A stretch of 42,241 nucleotides of DNA, taken from positions 1 through 42,241 of the forward strand of contig RDXM01000112.1 in the NCBI GenBank assembly GCA_004292595.1, read 5' to 3'. A program made the position numbers and the translations under genes. The DNA comes from Candidatus Kapaibacterium sp. Lineage in GTDB: Bacteria; Bacteroidota; Ignavibacteria; Kapaibacteriales; UBA4661. This document shows positions 33,720 through 40,693 of this stretch, piece by piece (within the stretch, counting starts at the first letter, position 1; every line of letters starts with the position of its first letter). The notes under the pieces are model-generated. The model was given only the letters and a program-made list of their open reading frames with translations, was not told the DNA's origin and ran no database searches.

Positions 33720-35669
33720 ATGGCAAAAAAATCAGCACCGAAAAACCCAGTCAATACAAAGAACCCTTTTGCCGCAAACACGAGGCTACAAGCCATTGTG
33801 ATTGCGGCTTTTGCCTTTTTGCTCTACGCGCACACTATATCGTTCGACTACGCTGCGGACGACGGCATGGTGATTTTGGGACACAGCATCGTCAAGAAGG
33901 GCTTTGCAGGCATTCCCGAATTGCTCACGAGCGATAGTTTTCGCGGGCTGGACGAGGCGGAAGGGCGCACGGAAACACGCCGCACGTACCGTCCGTTATC
34001 GTTTATCAGTTTTGCGATTGAGTATCAGTTTTTTCAGAAAAATCCTGCTGTGAGCCACACCCTGAACGTGTTGTGCTACGCGCTTTTGGGGGCGATTGTG
34101 CTGTTTCTTTTGCGGCGTTTGCTGCTCACGCACATAGATTCCTCGCGCAAGCATAATTTCACGTGGAATATCCTTCCCTTCGTGGTTTCATGCCTCTTTG
34201 TGGCGCATCCGATTCACACCGAAGTTGTTGCAAACATCAAAAGCCGCGATGAAATTTTCGCCTTACTTTTCCTTTTGCTTTCGTTGCTTTCTGCGCTGAA
34301 ATACTACGACACCAACGACCTCAAGCAGCTTTGTTTCTCATCTCTCAGCTTTATGCTTGCCTTGCTTTCCAAAGAAAGTGCCGTTACGTTTTTGCCCGTT
34401 TTCCCGCTCGCGCTGTGGTGGTATGGGCATCGGTGGAATGAACATTCTACTCAAAAAACACTTGATTGGAAACGCCTCGCTCTCGTCTGTGCGCCTCTTG
34501 TAATCTTGGCTCTGGGCTATTTGGCAATTTGGTTCGGCATCATTGGGCGCGTGGAAGATAAACTCTACTACGACACGCTGAACAATCCTTTTGCCAATGC
34601 AACCTTCGCGGGGCGCACCGCCACAGCGACGGGGATTATGGGCTTATATTTTCTCAAATCGCTTTTTCCCGTAACGCTCTCGACTGGATACACGTACAAT
34701 GAAATCCCGCTTGTGGATTGGTCGAATTTCACTGCGCTTGGTGCTGCAGTCATTATCTTGCTTTTGCTCGTGGGAGGTGCGTATTTGCTTGTTGTACGGA
34801 AAAACATCGTGGGCTTGTGCGCTCTGGCGTGGTGCAGCACCTTAGCGATTGCGTCCAATTACTTCGTCTATGCAGGCGGTTTGCTGGGCGAGCGATTTTT
34901 GTTCACGCCGTCGCTCTTTGCGATGCTTGCGTTGGGCGTTGGTGCTGCGTTGGCGCAAGAGCGATTGCCGAAGGAACGGCGTGTTTGGGTGATGCTTGCG
35001 CTGGTGGCATTTGGCGGCATTTACTCGGTGAAAACATTTGCCCGCGCAACAGACTGGAAAAGCACGGAAACACTGCTCCGCGCCGATGTGGAGAACACTC
35101 CAAACAGTATTCACCTGCGCCGGATGTACGGCGGTTTGCTGTTGCAAAAAAGCGGCACCGCGACGCAAGGCGTACCTTCACAAGATAGAGCGTCTCAATT
35201 TGATGCAAGAAAGAATATTCGCGCTGCCGAAGAGCAATTCCGCGCTGGACTCCGCATCAATCCTACCATTGCGCCGAGTTTGGTGAACGGTATTGGGAAT
35301 ATTTTTGCGGCAGAACGTCGCTATGATTCAGCGATTGCGTATTTTCGTGCGGCATTGCGCTTGAATCCGAATAATACGGTTTATCAAAAAAATCTCGCAA
35401 ATGCGCTGTCAGTACAAAGTCGAATATTTTTTAGTCAAAACAGCCCCGAAGCGAGCAATAATGCGCTCTTGCTGATGTATGAATCAGCACAAATATTGCC
35501 AACGGATTCAACGCTGTCAAATCTTGGCGCGATGTTTGCACAACAAAATCGTATAGATTCCGCGATTGTGTATTTGGAAAAAGCACTCGCACTCAATCCG
35601 AATCTTGCGCGGGCGCGGTCGAACCTCGCCGTGTGCCTGAAAAAGCGTGATGCGGCGACAAGTCGGTAG
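33720..35669 (+). CDS. GT-C-like membrane protein with TPR domain (TMTC-like)
   Basis: This 649-residue inner membrane protein has about ten helices in its first 440 residues, then tetratricopeptide repeats. The N-terminal part has the TMTC/Dpm-dependent O-mannosyltransferase-like motifs DYAADDGMVI (two acidic residues at the catalytic position), a YRPLSFISFAIEYQFF segment, and FVAHPIHTEVVANIKSRDEI. TPR units begin near residue 510 (AEEQFRAGLRINPTIAPSLV) and include YDSAIAYFRAALRLNPNN and DSAIVYLEKALALNPN. Proteins of this class may transfer a lipid-linked sugar to proteins; the activity here is inferred. The ATG at 33720 is preferred over TTG at 33693. Position directly after manC fits a mannose-linked role. 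Confidence 0.75.
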   Translation: MAKKSAPKNPVNTKNPFAANTRLQAIVIAAFAFLLYAHTISFDYAADDGMVILGHSIVKKGFAGIPELLTSDSFRGLDEAEGRTETRRTYRPLSFISFAIEYQFFQKNPAVSHTLNVLCYALLGAIVLFLLRRLLLTHIDSSRKHNFTWNILPFVVSCLFVAHPIHTEVVANIKSRDEIFALLFLLLSLLSALKYYDTNDLKQLCFSSLSFMLALLSKESAVTFLPVFPLALWWYGHRWNEHSTQKTLDWKRLALVCAPLVILALGYLAIWFGIIGRVEDKLYYDTLNNPFANATFAGRTATATGIMGLYFLKSLFPVTLSTGYTYNEIPLVDWSNFTALGAAVIILLLLVGGAYLLVVRKNIVGLCALAWCSTLAIASNYFVYAGGLLGERFLFTPSLFAMLALGVGAALAQERLPKERRVWVMLALVAFGGIYSVKTFARATDWKSTETLLRADVENTPNSIHLRRMYGGLLLQKSGTATQGVPSQDRASQFDARKNIRAAEEQFRAGLRINPTIAPSLVNGIGNIFAAERRYDSAIAYFRAALRLNPNNTVYQKNLANALSVQSRIFFSQNSPEASNNALLLMYESAQILPTDSTLSNLGAMFAQQNRIDSAIVYLEKALALNPNLARARSNLAVCLKKRDAATSR

Positions 35670-35725
35670 CTGCACCGCGCTAACAAGCAAAAAAATTCTT
35701 GTTTCACATAATCCCTCAAGTATTT

Positions 35726-36592
35726 ATGCGCCTTTCAAGCATTCTCCTCGCACTTCTGGCGGTCGCAATCGTGGGTTGTACCAAATGCGGCGGTCAAGAA
35801 GAAGTTATGACTCAAGTGCAAGCCGAGAAATCGAACATTCTCGCAGAAAAAACACGCACCGACAGCCTCTACCAACAGACTTTGCGCCAAGTTGATGAGA
35901 TGATGAGCGTTCTTTCGGCATTAGAAGCTGAAGAAGGTATTGTCAAGACGCTCGGACCAGAGCGCGGCGAGTCTTCCGTTGATTTCCGCAAACGCATGGA
36001 AGATATTGCCCGCAAAATGAACGAAAAAACGGTGATGATTCGCAAGCAAGCCGAAGAAATTGGTCAGTTGAAAAACAAACTCGCGGCAACCGAGAAAAAA
36101 CTTGCCAGCGTTTCGGCAAAAGCAGACTCGCTCACGCAGCTCATTGGCGAGCAGCAACAGGAAATCATCGCACTGCGCCAACAACTCACAGCATCGCGTA
36201 AAATGGTCGATTCTTTGAAAACAAAACTGGCAGAAAAAGACCAAATTATCAACAGCAAAGTGAAGGAATTGAACTCCGCATACTACGTTATCGGCAAGCG
36301 CGACGACCTCATGGCAAAAGCAATTATCGACAAACAAGGACAAATTCTCTTCTTCGGCGGACGCATTTCGGTCAAGCAAAACTTTGATACCAAAGACTTT
36401 ACGAAAATTGATATTTCGTCGTTGAAAGAACTAAAAATTGCTGCAGCAAAAGAGCGCACATCGCTTGTTTCTAATCACGATGTCGATACCTTCGAGCTTG
36501 TTCCGGCGGGGGATGCAGAATGTTTGCTGAAAATTAAAGACGAAAAAGCCTTCTGGAAAAATGCGAAATATTTGGTGGTGATGACCGAATAA
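35726..36592 (+). CDS. Cbp1-like coiled-coil lipoprotein
   Basis: This 288-residue lipoprotein has a short signal sequence with a lipobox ending in Cys17 or Cys18 (LAVAIVGC). The central third is a long coiled coil (NEKTVMIRKQAEEIGQLKNK and so on, about residues 95-185). The C-terminal part (SAYYVIGKRDDLMAKAIIDK, then TKIDISSLKELKIAA and FWKNAKYLVVMTE) resembles the Bacteroidota family annotated as Cbp1-type collagen-binding adhesins; that name is a family label only and does not show binding here. The ATG at 35726 is used, not the TTG at 35699, because it starts the lipoprotein signal. It follows the GT-C/TPR gene closely. A strong terminator ends the unit. Confidence 0.75.
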   Translation: MRLSSILLALLAVAIVGCTKCGGQEEVMTQVQAEKSNILAEKTRTDSLYQQTLRQVDEMMSVLSALEAEEGIVKTLGPERGESSVDFRKRMEDIARKMNEKTVMIRKQAEEIGQLKNKLAATEKKLASVSAKADSLTQLIGEQQQEIIALRQQLTASRKMVDSLKTKLAEKDQIINSKVKELNSAYYVIGKRDDLMAKAIIDKQGQILFFGGRISVKQNFDTKDFTKIDISSLKELKIAAAKERTSLVSNHDVDTFELVPAGDAECLLKIKDEKAFWKNAKYLVVMTE

Positions 36593-36636
36593 TGAAGGTG
36601 AATTTTCACGCCTTCAGACGCATAAAAAATCGTTAC

Positions 36637-36683
36637 AATCCGCTCCGTGTGTGTATATTTGCCACGCAGAGCGGATTTTTTTG
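36637..36683 (+). terminator. Rho-independent terminator after the Cbp1-like gene
   Basis: Stem aatccgctc (36637-36645) pairs with gagcggatt (36669-36677), followed by a T run. It lies 45 bases beyond the stop codon at 36592 and closes the manC to lipoprotein unit. Confidence 0.85.
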
Positions 36684-36732
36684 TTTGCTCTACTGCCGTC
36701 TTTCCATCCTTTGCACCATAAAAAACATCAGT

Positions 36733-36810
36733 AGTGGCACGGACATTCTTGTCTGTGAGTGTTGGTGCGGGTTTTAAGTGGAAAACACAGACAAGAATGT
36801 CTGTGCCACT
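36733..36810 (+). repeat. Family A hairpin repeat, copy 5
   Basis: Arms agtggcacggacattcttgt and the complement ending tctgtgccact enclose the loop gtgagtgttggtgcgggttt. Pairing extends outward (aaaaacat before and atgttttt after). It lies directly upstream of the MlaE-like gene, whose in-frame ATG at 36813 belongs to the extended stem. Confidence 0.9.
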
Positions 36811-36854
36811 GAATGTTTTTGAGCCTTCTTTATCATCAAAACTTCACTCGCCGA

Positions 36855-37646
36855 ATGATTTCTCTTTTTCAAACTTTTCTCGCACGACTCGGGCGCAGCG
36901 TTCTGAATTTCACCGCAGAAACTGGGCGTTTGATGATGCTCTTGGGTGCGGTTATCCGCTACACACCGCGTATTTTCAAGGACCGTCGCTTGGTGTTGGA
37001 GCAGATGGCGATTGTCGGTGCGGATTCGCTCGCGCTTGTGGTGCTGATTGGCGCGTTTACGGGCGCAATCGCGGCATTGCAGGCAACGAACCTCTTTGCC
37101 AAATTTAATCTTATCGGCATTGCGCGTCCTTTCATTGGCGGTTCGATTGCAACGGTGGTCTTTACCGAGCTTACACCTGTGCTGATTGCGCTCGTGATTG
37201 CCGGTCGCGTGGGCGGCGCAGTAACGGCGCAAATAGGCACGATGCAGGTTTCCGAGCAGATTGACGCGCTCGAAATGATGGCGATTGACAAAAACCGCTA
37301 TTTGTCCATGCCCCGCGTCATTGCTGCTCTCACGATGATGCCCGTGCTAGCAGTATTTTCCAACATTGTCGCAATTATCGGCGCGTATTTGCTCACGAGT
37401 TTTAAGTTTGATTTCTCCTCGCAAATGTTTTTTGATTCCATTCAACGCTTCTTTTCGATTTCGGAAATCGGCATTGGCTTGTTCAAATCGGGTATGTTTG
37501 GCGGGATTACGGCACTTATCGGCTGTCATTCTGGCTACATGACCGAAGGCGGCGCAGAAGGCGTTGGGCAAAGTACGGTGCGCTCCTTCACGCTCTCGGC
37601 GGCTTCTATTCTGCTTTTGGATGCGGTGTTTGGTGGGATTTTATGA
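36855..37646 (+). CDS. mlaE: MlaE/YrbE-family ABC transporter permease
   Basis: This 263-residue inner membrane protein is of the MlaE family, the permease of phospholipid (MCE) transport systems of the outer membrane. Signature segments are GAFTGAIAALQA, ATVVFTELTPVLIALVIAGR, VGGAVTAQIGTMQVSEQIDALEMM and the end region ALIGCHSGYMTEGGAEGVG. Helices are those expected. The ATG at 36855 (MISLFQTFLARLGRS) was chosen because the longer 36813 start falls in the repeat element. No ATPase (MlaF) or MCE-domain (MlaD) gene follows, and Fur is next, so the operon is broken or dispersed here. Confidence 0.92.
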   Translation: MISLFQTFLARLGRSVLNFTAETGRLMMLLGAVIRYTPRIFKDRRLVLEQMAIVGADSLALVVLIGAFTGAIAALQATNLFAKFNLIGIARPFIGGSIATVVFTELTPVLIALVIAGRVGGAVTAQIGTMQVSEQIDALEMMAIDKNRYLSMPRVIAALTMMPVLAVFSNIVAIIGAYLLTSFKFDFSSQMFFDSIQRFFSISEIGIGLFKSGMFGGITALIGCHSGYMTEGGAEGVGQSTVRSFTLSAASILLLDAVFGGIL

Positions 37647-37746
37647 TAAAAGCAAGCACGGAAAGTGAAATTTTCCGTATATTCTCGCTTTACAGACAAC
37701 ACGCAGACTGGCATATTTCTGGAATACTTTCGGCGTTTCTATTCTT

Positions 37747-37771
37747 CTTGAATCTTCTTCCTTGAATCTTC
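37747..37771 (+). promoter_or_regulatory. Tandem direct repeat upstream of fur-like gene
   Basis: The unit cttgaatcttc occurs twice (37747-37757 and 37761-37771), starting 14 bases apart and ending 7 bases before the Fur-family start. It could be a leader element or slippage product; a regulatory role is unproven. Confidence 0.3.
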
Positions 37772-37778
37772 ATCGGTT

Positions 37779-38300
37779 ATGAACAGTACCTTCAATCTTC
37801 CCGTCCTTCAGCCTCCCTCGCCCGTGCGCAAGCACACCGAGCAAGCGATTGATGCAGGGCGAATCAAAGAGCAGTTTACGGAATTTTTGAAAGAGAAAAA
37901 ATATCGCAACACGCAAGAACGCTATTTGGTTTTGGATGCCGTTTTGGAACAAGAACACCACTTCAGTGCCGATGAACTCTATCTCGCCCTGCGCACCGCG
38001 CACGTACAGGTCTCGCGGGCAACCGTCTATTCCACGCTGGACTTGCTCACGCGCTGCAATATCCTCGTAAAACACCGTTTTCAAGGCGACAGCGCACACT
38101 TTGAATTAACCGACAAAATGCCCAACCACGACCACCTCATTTGCACTGAATGTGGGCATATCGTGGAGTTTCAAGCAGATGAACTCAGCACCATTCAAGA
38201 CCGCGTCGCCGAAGCAAATGGCTTCAAGCCGCTTAAACACTCGTTGCAGATATTCGCCGTTTGCCAAGATACGCGCAGTTGCGAGCATAATAAGGTGTGA
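37779..38300 (+). CDS. Fur-family metal-responsive repressor
   Basis: This 173-residue protein has the Fur two-domain structure. An N-terminal winged helix has KKYRNTQERYLVLDAVLEQE, the metal-site HHFSADELYLAL, and the recognition helix VSRATVYSTLDLLT. A C-terminal dimerisation domain has HFELTDKMPNHDHLICTECG with the HxH and CxxC sites. The last Cys pair (CQDTRSC) supports a structural zinc site. The metal specificity (iron, zinc, manganese or peroxide) cannot be told, so no symbol beyond the family is given. It has an unusual N-terminal extension of about 25 residues (PVLQPPSPVRKHTEQ). Confidence 0.93.
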   Translation: MNSTFNLPVLQPPSPVRKHTEQAIDAGRIKEQFTEFLKEKKYRNTQERYLVLDAVLEQEHHFSADELYLALRTAHVQVSRATVYSTLDLLTRCNILVKHRFQGDSAHFELTDKMPNHDHLICTECGHIVEFQADELSTIQDRVAEANGFKPLKHSLQIFAVCQDTRSCEHNKV

Positions 38301-38451
38301 AGATACTTTGAAGTGCCTCCGCGCCTGATGTAATCAAGCCTGTAAGCCTGTTTTTTCATTTTTGCCGTTTTTGTCAATTTCTTCTGCAAGCAAGGTATAG
38401 TCGTCAGTTTGAGGTTTTTTTCTCTCCTGGTCGGTGAGAAATTTTTGCATG

Positions 38452-38503
38452 AAAAATGCCCGTATTGTGAGTAGATTCATTTCACAATACGGGCATTTTT
38501 TGT
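38452..38503. terminator. Bidirectional terminator between fur-like gene and bshA
   Basis: A 19-base perfect inverted pair (38452-38470 and 38482-38500; core atgcccgtattgtga) with an 11-base loop is followed by a T run on the plus strand. The minus strand also has T-rich sequence beyond it. It can end transcripts of the Fur-family gene and read-through from bshA. Confidence 0.85.
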
Positions 38504-38569
38504 CTCTGTCGCACTCGCTATTGCGCTTAAAAAAGCTCACAATTTAAATGGATAAATTTCAAAATATTC

Positions 38570-38726
38570 AGTGGCACAGACATTCTTGTCTGTGAGTGTT
38601 ATACCGTTTCGATTGTAAAATGAATACTTTCAATTCTCCGAAACAAGGCAGCATGCTGCCTTGCTAAAATCAAAGTATTCAAAGTATAGTCAAAACACAA
38701 ACACAGACAAGAATATCTGTGCCACT
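38570..38726 (+). repeat. Family A hairpin repeat, copy 6, with a nested family B element
   Basis: The arms agtggcacagacattcttgt and atatctgtgccact are those of family A, but they lie far apart. The loop starts gtgagtgtt and then continues as a family B element (38601-38696), and acaaacacag resumes the family A arm. The expected loop sequence ggtgcgggttt is missing. The flank 38535-38569 matches that of copy 1. The 458-base gap from 38301 to 38758 holds no gene. Confidence 0.88.
38601..38696. repeat. Family B element nested in family A copy 6
   Basis: It begins ataccgtttcgattgtaaaa, as in the copy at 3126, and has the same caaggcagcatgctgccttg core. The right end stops at gtcaaaac, so the aaacggtat terminus of the first copy is absent. 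It is about 96 bases against 110. Confidence 0.85.
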
Positions 38727-38758
38727 ATTGACTTTCACCACTTATTTTCTCCCATTCC

Positions 38759-39946
38759 TTAAATCACATACGAAAGCGCACCATTGCTATACGCTGCGCC
38801 GTTTGTTTCTGACGTGCGAGGCATTGCCAAGACGCGCTCGTAAAGTTTTTCGTAATCAGGCAAGAGCAATTTCGTTTCAAATTCTTCCACCGCACGTTTG
38901 CGAGAAGCATTTGCAAAGCGGGCGTGTTTTTTCTCGTTGGTGAGGAGTTCGACGATATATTTTGCCATGCGCTCGGTGTCGCCAACCTCAGCAACGTAGC
39001 CTGTTTCGCCGTGCGCGACCACTTCAGGAATCCCGCCCGCACTTGTCGCCACAACGGGTACGTGGCAGCTCATCGCTTCTAATGCTGCCAAACCGAAGCT
39101 CTCCGATTGGCTGGGAAGCAAGAAAACATCCGCTGCCGAGAGGATTTGTGGCAAGCCGGTTTGCTTGCCCAAAAAGCGCACGTGTTCGGCAATTCCTAGC
39201 TCGCGGCTCAGGCGTTCCGCGTCGGAGCGTTCTGGTCCGTCGCCCACTAAAATGAGTTTCGCTGGAACGCTCTTTAATACTTCATGCAGCACACGCACCG
39301 TGTCGGTTACGCGCTTGACAGGACGGAAATTCGAGACGTGCATCAAGATTTTCTCGCCGTTGGGAGCGTATTGCTTGCGCACGTCGCAATCCACGCAACG
39401 CTTGTAAAAGTTCGTATCAATGAAGTTCGGAATAACATCAATTTCTTTATTTTTGATGTTGAAATTCGACAAGGTTTTTTCGCGCAAAAAGCGAGAAACG
39501 GAGGTAACTGCGTCGGATTCTTCGATGGCAAATTTCACGAGCGGCAGAAAGCTCGGCTCCAAGCCAATGAGCGTAATATCCGTGCCGTGCAGCGTCGTTA
39601 CAACCTTGATGTCGCGCTCTTTGCGAATGATTTGCTTTGCCAAATACGCACTCGTGGCGTGGGGAATGGCGTAATGCACGTGGAGAATGTCCAAATTCTC
39701 GTAACGAATAACATCCACCATTTTGCTGGCGAGAGCGAGCGTGTAGAGTTGAAATTCAAAAAGCGGATAATTCGGCATTTCCACTTCGTGATAAAAAACG
39801 TTGTTGTGATAGCCATCCAAGCGAAAAGGCATGGCGTAGGTGATGAAATGCACCTGATGACCGCGCTCGGCAAGCGATTTGCCAAGTTCCGTCGCCACAA
39901 CGCCGCTACCACCATAGGTCGGGTAGCACACAATACCGATTTTCAT
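38759..39946 (-). CDS. bshA: N-acetylglucosaminyl-malate synthase (bacillithiol synthesis)
   Basis: This 395-residue GT4-family enzyme joins UDP-GlcNAc and L-malate, the first step of bacillithiol synthesis. The N-terminus MKIGIVCYPTYGGSGVVATELG is the BshA signature, followed by HVHYAIPHATSAYLAKQI and TTLHGTDITLIG. C-terminal donor-binding elements are VSNFRPVKRV, LVGDGPE and PSQSESFGLAALEAMSC with the catalytic-region Glu. Homologues in Bacteroidota and Chlorobiota are standard. BshB and BshC are not in this window. It points toward the Fur-family gene and its terminator; the start codon is well placed. Confidence 0.96.
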   Translation of the reverse strand: MKIGIVCYPTYGGSGVVATELGKSLAERGHQVHFITYAMPFRLDGYHNNVFYHEVEMPNYPLFEFQLYTLALASKMVDVIRYENLDILHVHYAIPHATSAYLAKQIIRKERDIKVVTTLHGTDITLIGLEPSFLPLVKFAIEESDAVTSVSRFLREKTLSNFNIKNKEIDVIPNFIDTNFYKRCVDCDVRKQYAPNGEKILMHVSNFRPVKRVTDTVRVLHEVLKSVPAKLILVGDGPERSDAERLSRELGIAEHVRFLGKQTGLPQILSAADVFLLPSQSESFGLAALEAMSCHVPVVATSAGGIPEVVAHGETGYVAEVGDTERMAKYIVELLTNEKKHARFANASRKRAVEEFETKLLLPDYEKLYERVLAMPRTSETNGAAYSNGALSYVI

Positions 39947-40059
39947 GCTGATTGTCCTTGATAAATCTGGAGAAATATTCCGATAATTTTACAGTGATGG
40001 GAAACAAAAACGTGCGAAAGTTTCCACGCAAAGTGTGAGAAATAACGTATCTTTGTGGT

Positions 40060-40686
40060 ATGACACACCAATCCGACTCTTATTGTACCATCGCCTCGCG
40101 TGAGCGAGCGGAGATAGTCGTGAAAGCATCGCGCTTCATCGGCTCGCTTGCTCCTGCAAAATCGAAAGAGGAAGCAATGCTGTACATTGATGATATTCGC
40201 AAAGAATTTTACGATGCAACGCATAACTGCTTTGCCTATCGTTTGGGTGAACAGGGACTGAATTTCCGAACCGCCGACGACGGCGAACCCAACGGCAGCG
40301 CGGGCAAGCCCATTCTTTTCGAGTTGCAAAAAGCTAATGTGAGCGATGTGGTGCTGGTGGTAACGCGCTATTATGGCGGTACAAAGCTCGGTGTGGGCGG
40401 CTTGGCGCGAGCCTACTCGTCTGCTGCGGAAGAAGCTCTCAAACTTTGCACAAAACTCGACGTTATCCAAACAAAATCCCTACGAATCTTCTGTGTTTAC
40501 GAAGATGTAAACATCATCAAACGACTGCTGCACCACTACGCAACCAAATACGAGGAAACATACGGAGATGCGGTCGAATTTGTTGCGCACGTACCGCTCT
40601 CGAAAGGACAGGAATTTAGCCATGCTGTTACCGAAGCGACTTCCGCAAGGGCAGGTGTGGTAGAGGTTTTGGGGGAATTATTGTAA
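40060..40686 (+). CDS. yigZ: YigZ/IMPACT family protein
   Basis: This 208-residue cytoplasmic protein is of the YigZ/IMPACT family. The UPF0029 N-terminal domain has KASRFIGSLAPAKSKEEAM, DATHNCFAYRLGEQG, DDGEPNGSAGKPIL and VVTRYYGGTKLGVGGLARAY, all highly conserved in the family. The C-terminal domain is of the EF-G domain IV/ferredoxin-like type. Its biochemical role in bacteria is unsettled, though IMPACT in eukaryotes regulates GCN2. It is divergent from bshA, with 113 bases between, and convergent with folC, with 7 bases between the stops. Confidence 0.95.
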   Translation: MTHQSDSYCTIASRERAEIVVKASRFIGSLAPAKSKEEAMLYIDDIRKEFYDATHNCFAYRLGEQGLNFRTADDGEPNGSAGKPILFELQKANVSDVVLVVTRYYGGTKLGVGGLARAYSSAAEEALKLCTKLDVIQTKSLRIFCVYEDVNIIKRLLHHYATKYEETYGDAVEFVAHVPLSKGQEFSHAVTEATSARAGVVEVLGELL

Positions 40687-40693
40687 GATTTTT

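Noticed and set aside
11597-36810. Family A hairpins as ordinary Rho-independent terminators
   Set aside because: No T run follows the stems, the loops are long and conserved, and some lie upstream of genes or beyond separate, better terminators.
36813-36854. Longer MlaE start
   Set aside because: The ATG at 36813 belongs to the extended stem of a family A repeat, and the 36855 start gives a typical MlaE N-terminus.
37658-37678. Hairpin acggaaa/tttccgt after mlaE as a terminator
   Set aside because: The stem is only 7 bases and no T run follows; too weak to report as a terminator.
1-38726. Family A repeats as a CRISPR array
   Set aside because: The copies are dispersed over 38 kb, each is a complete hairpin, and there are no regular spacers or cas genes.
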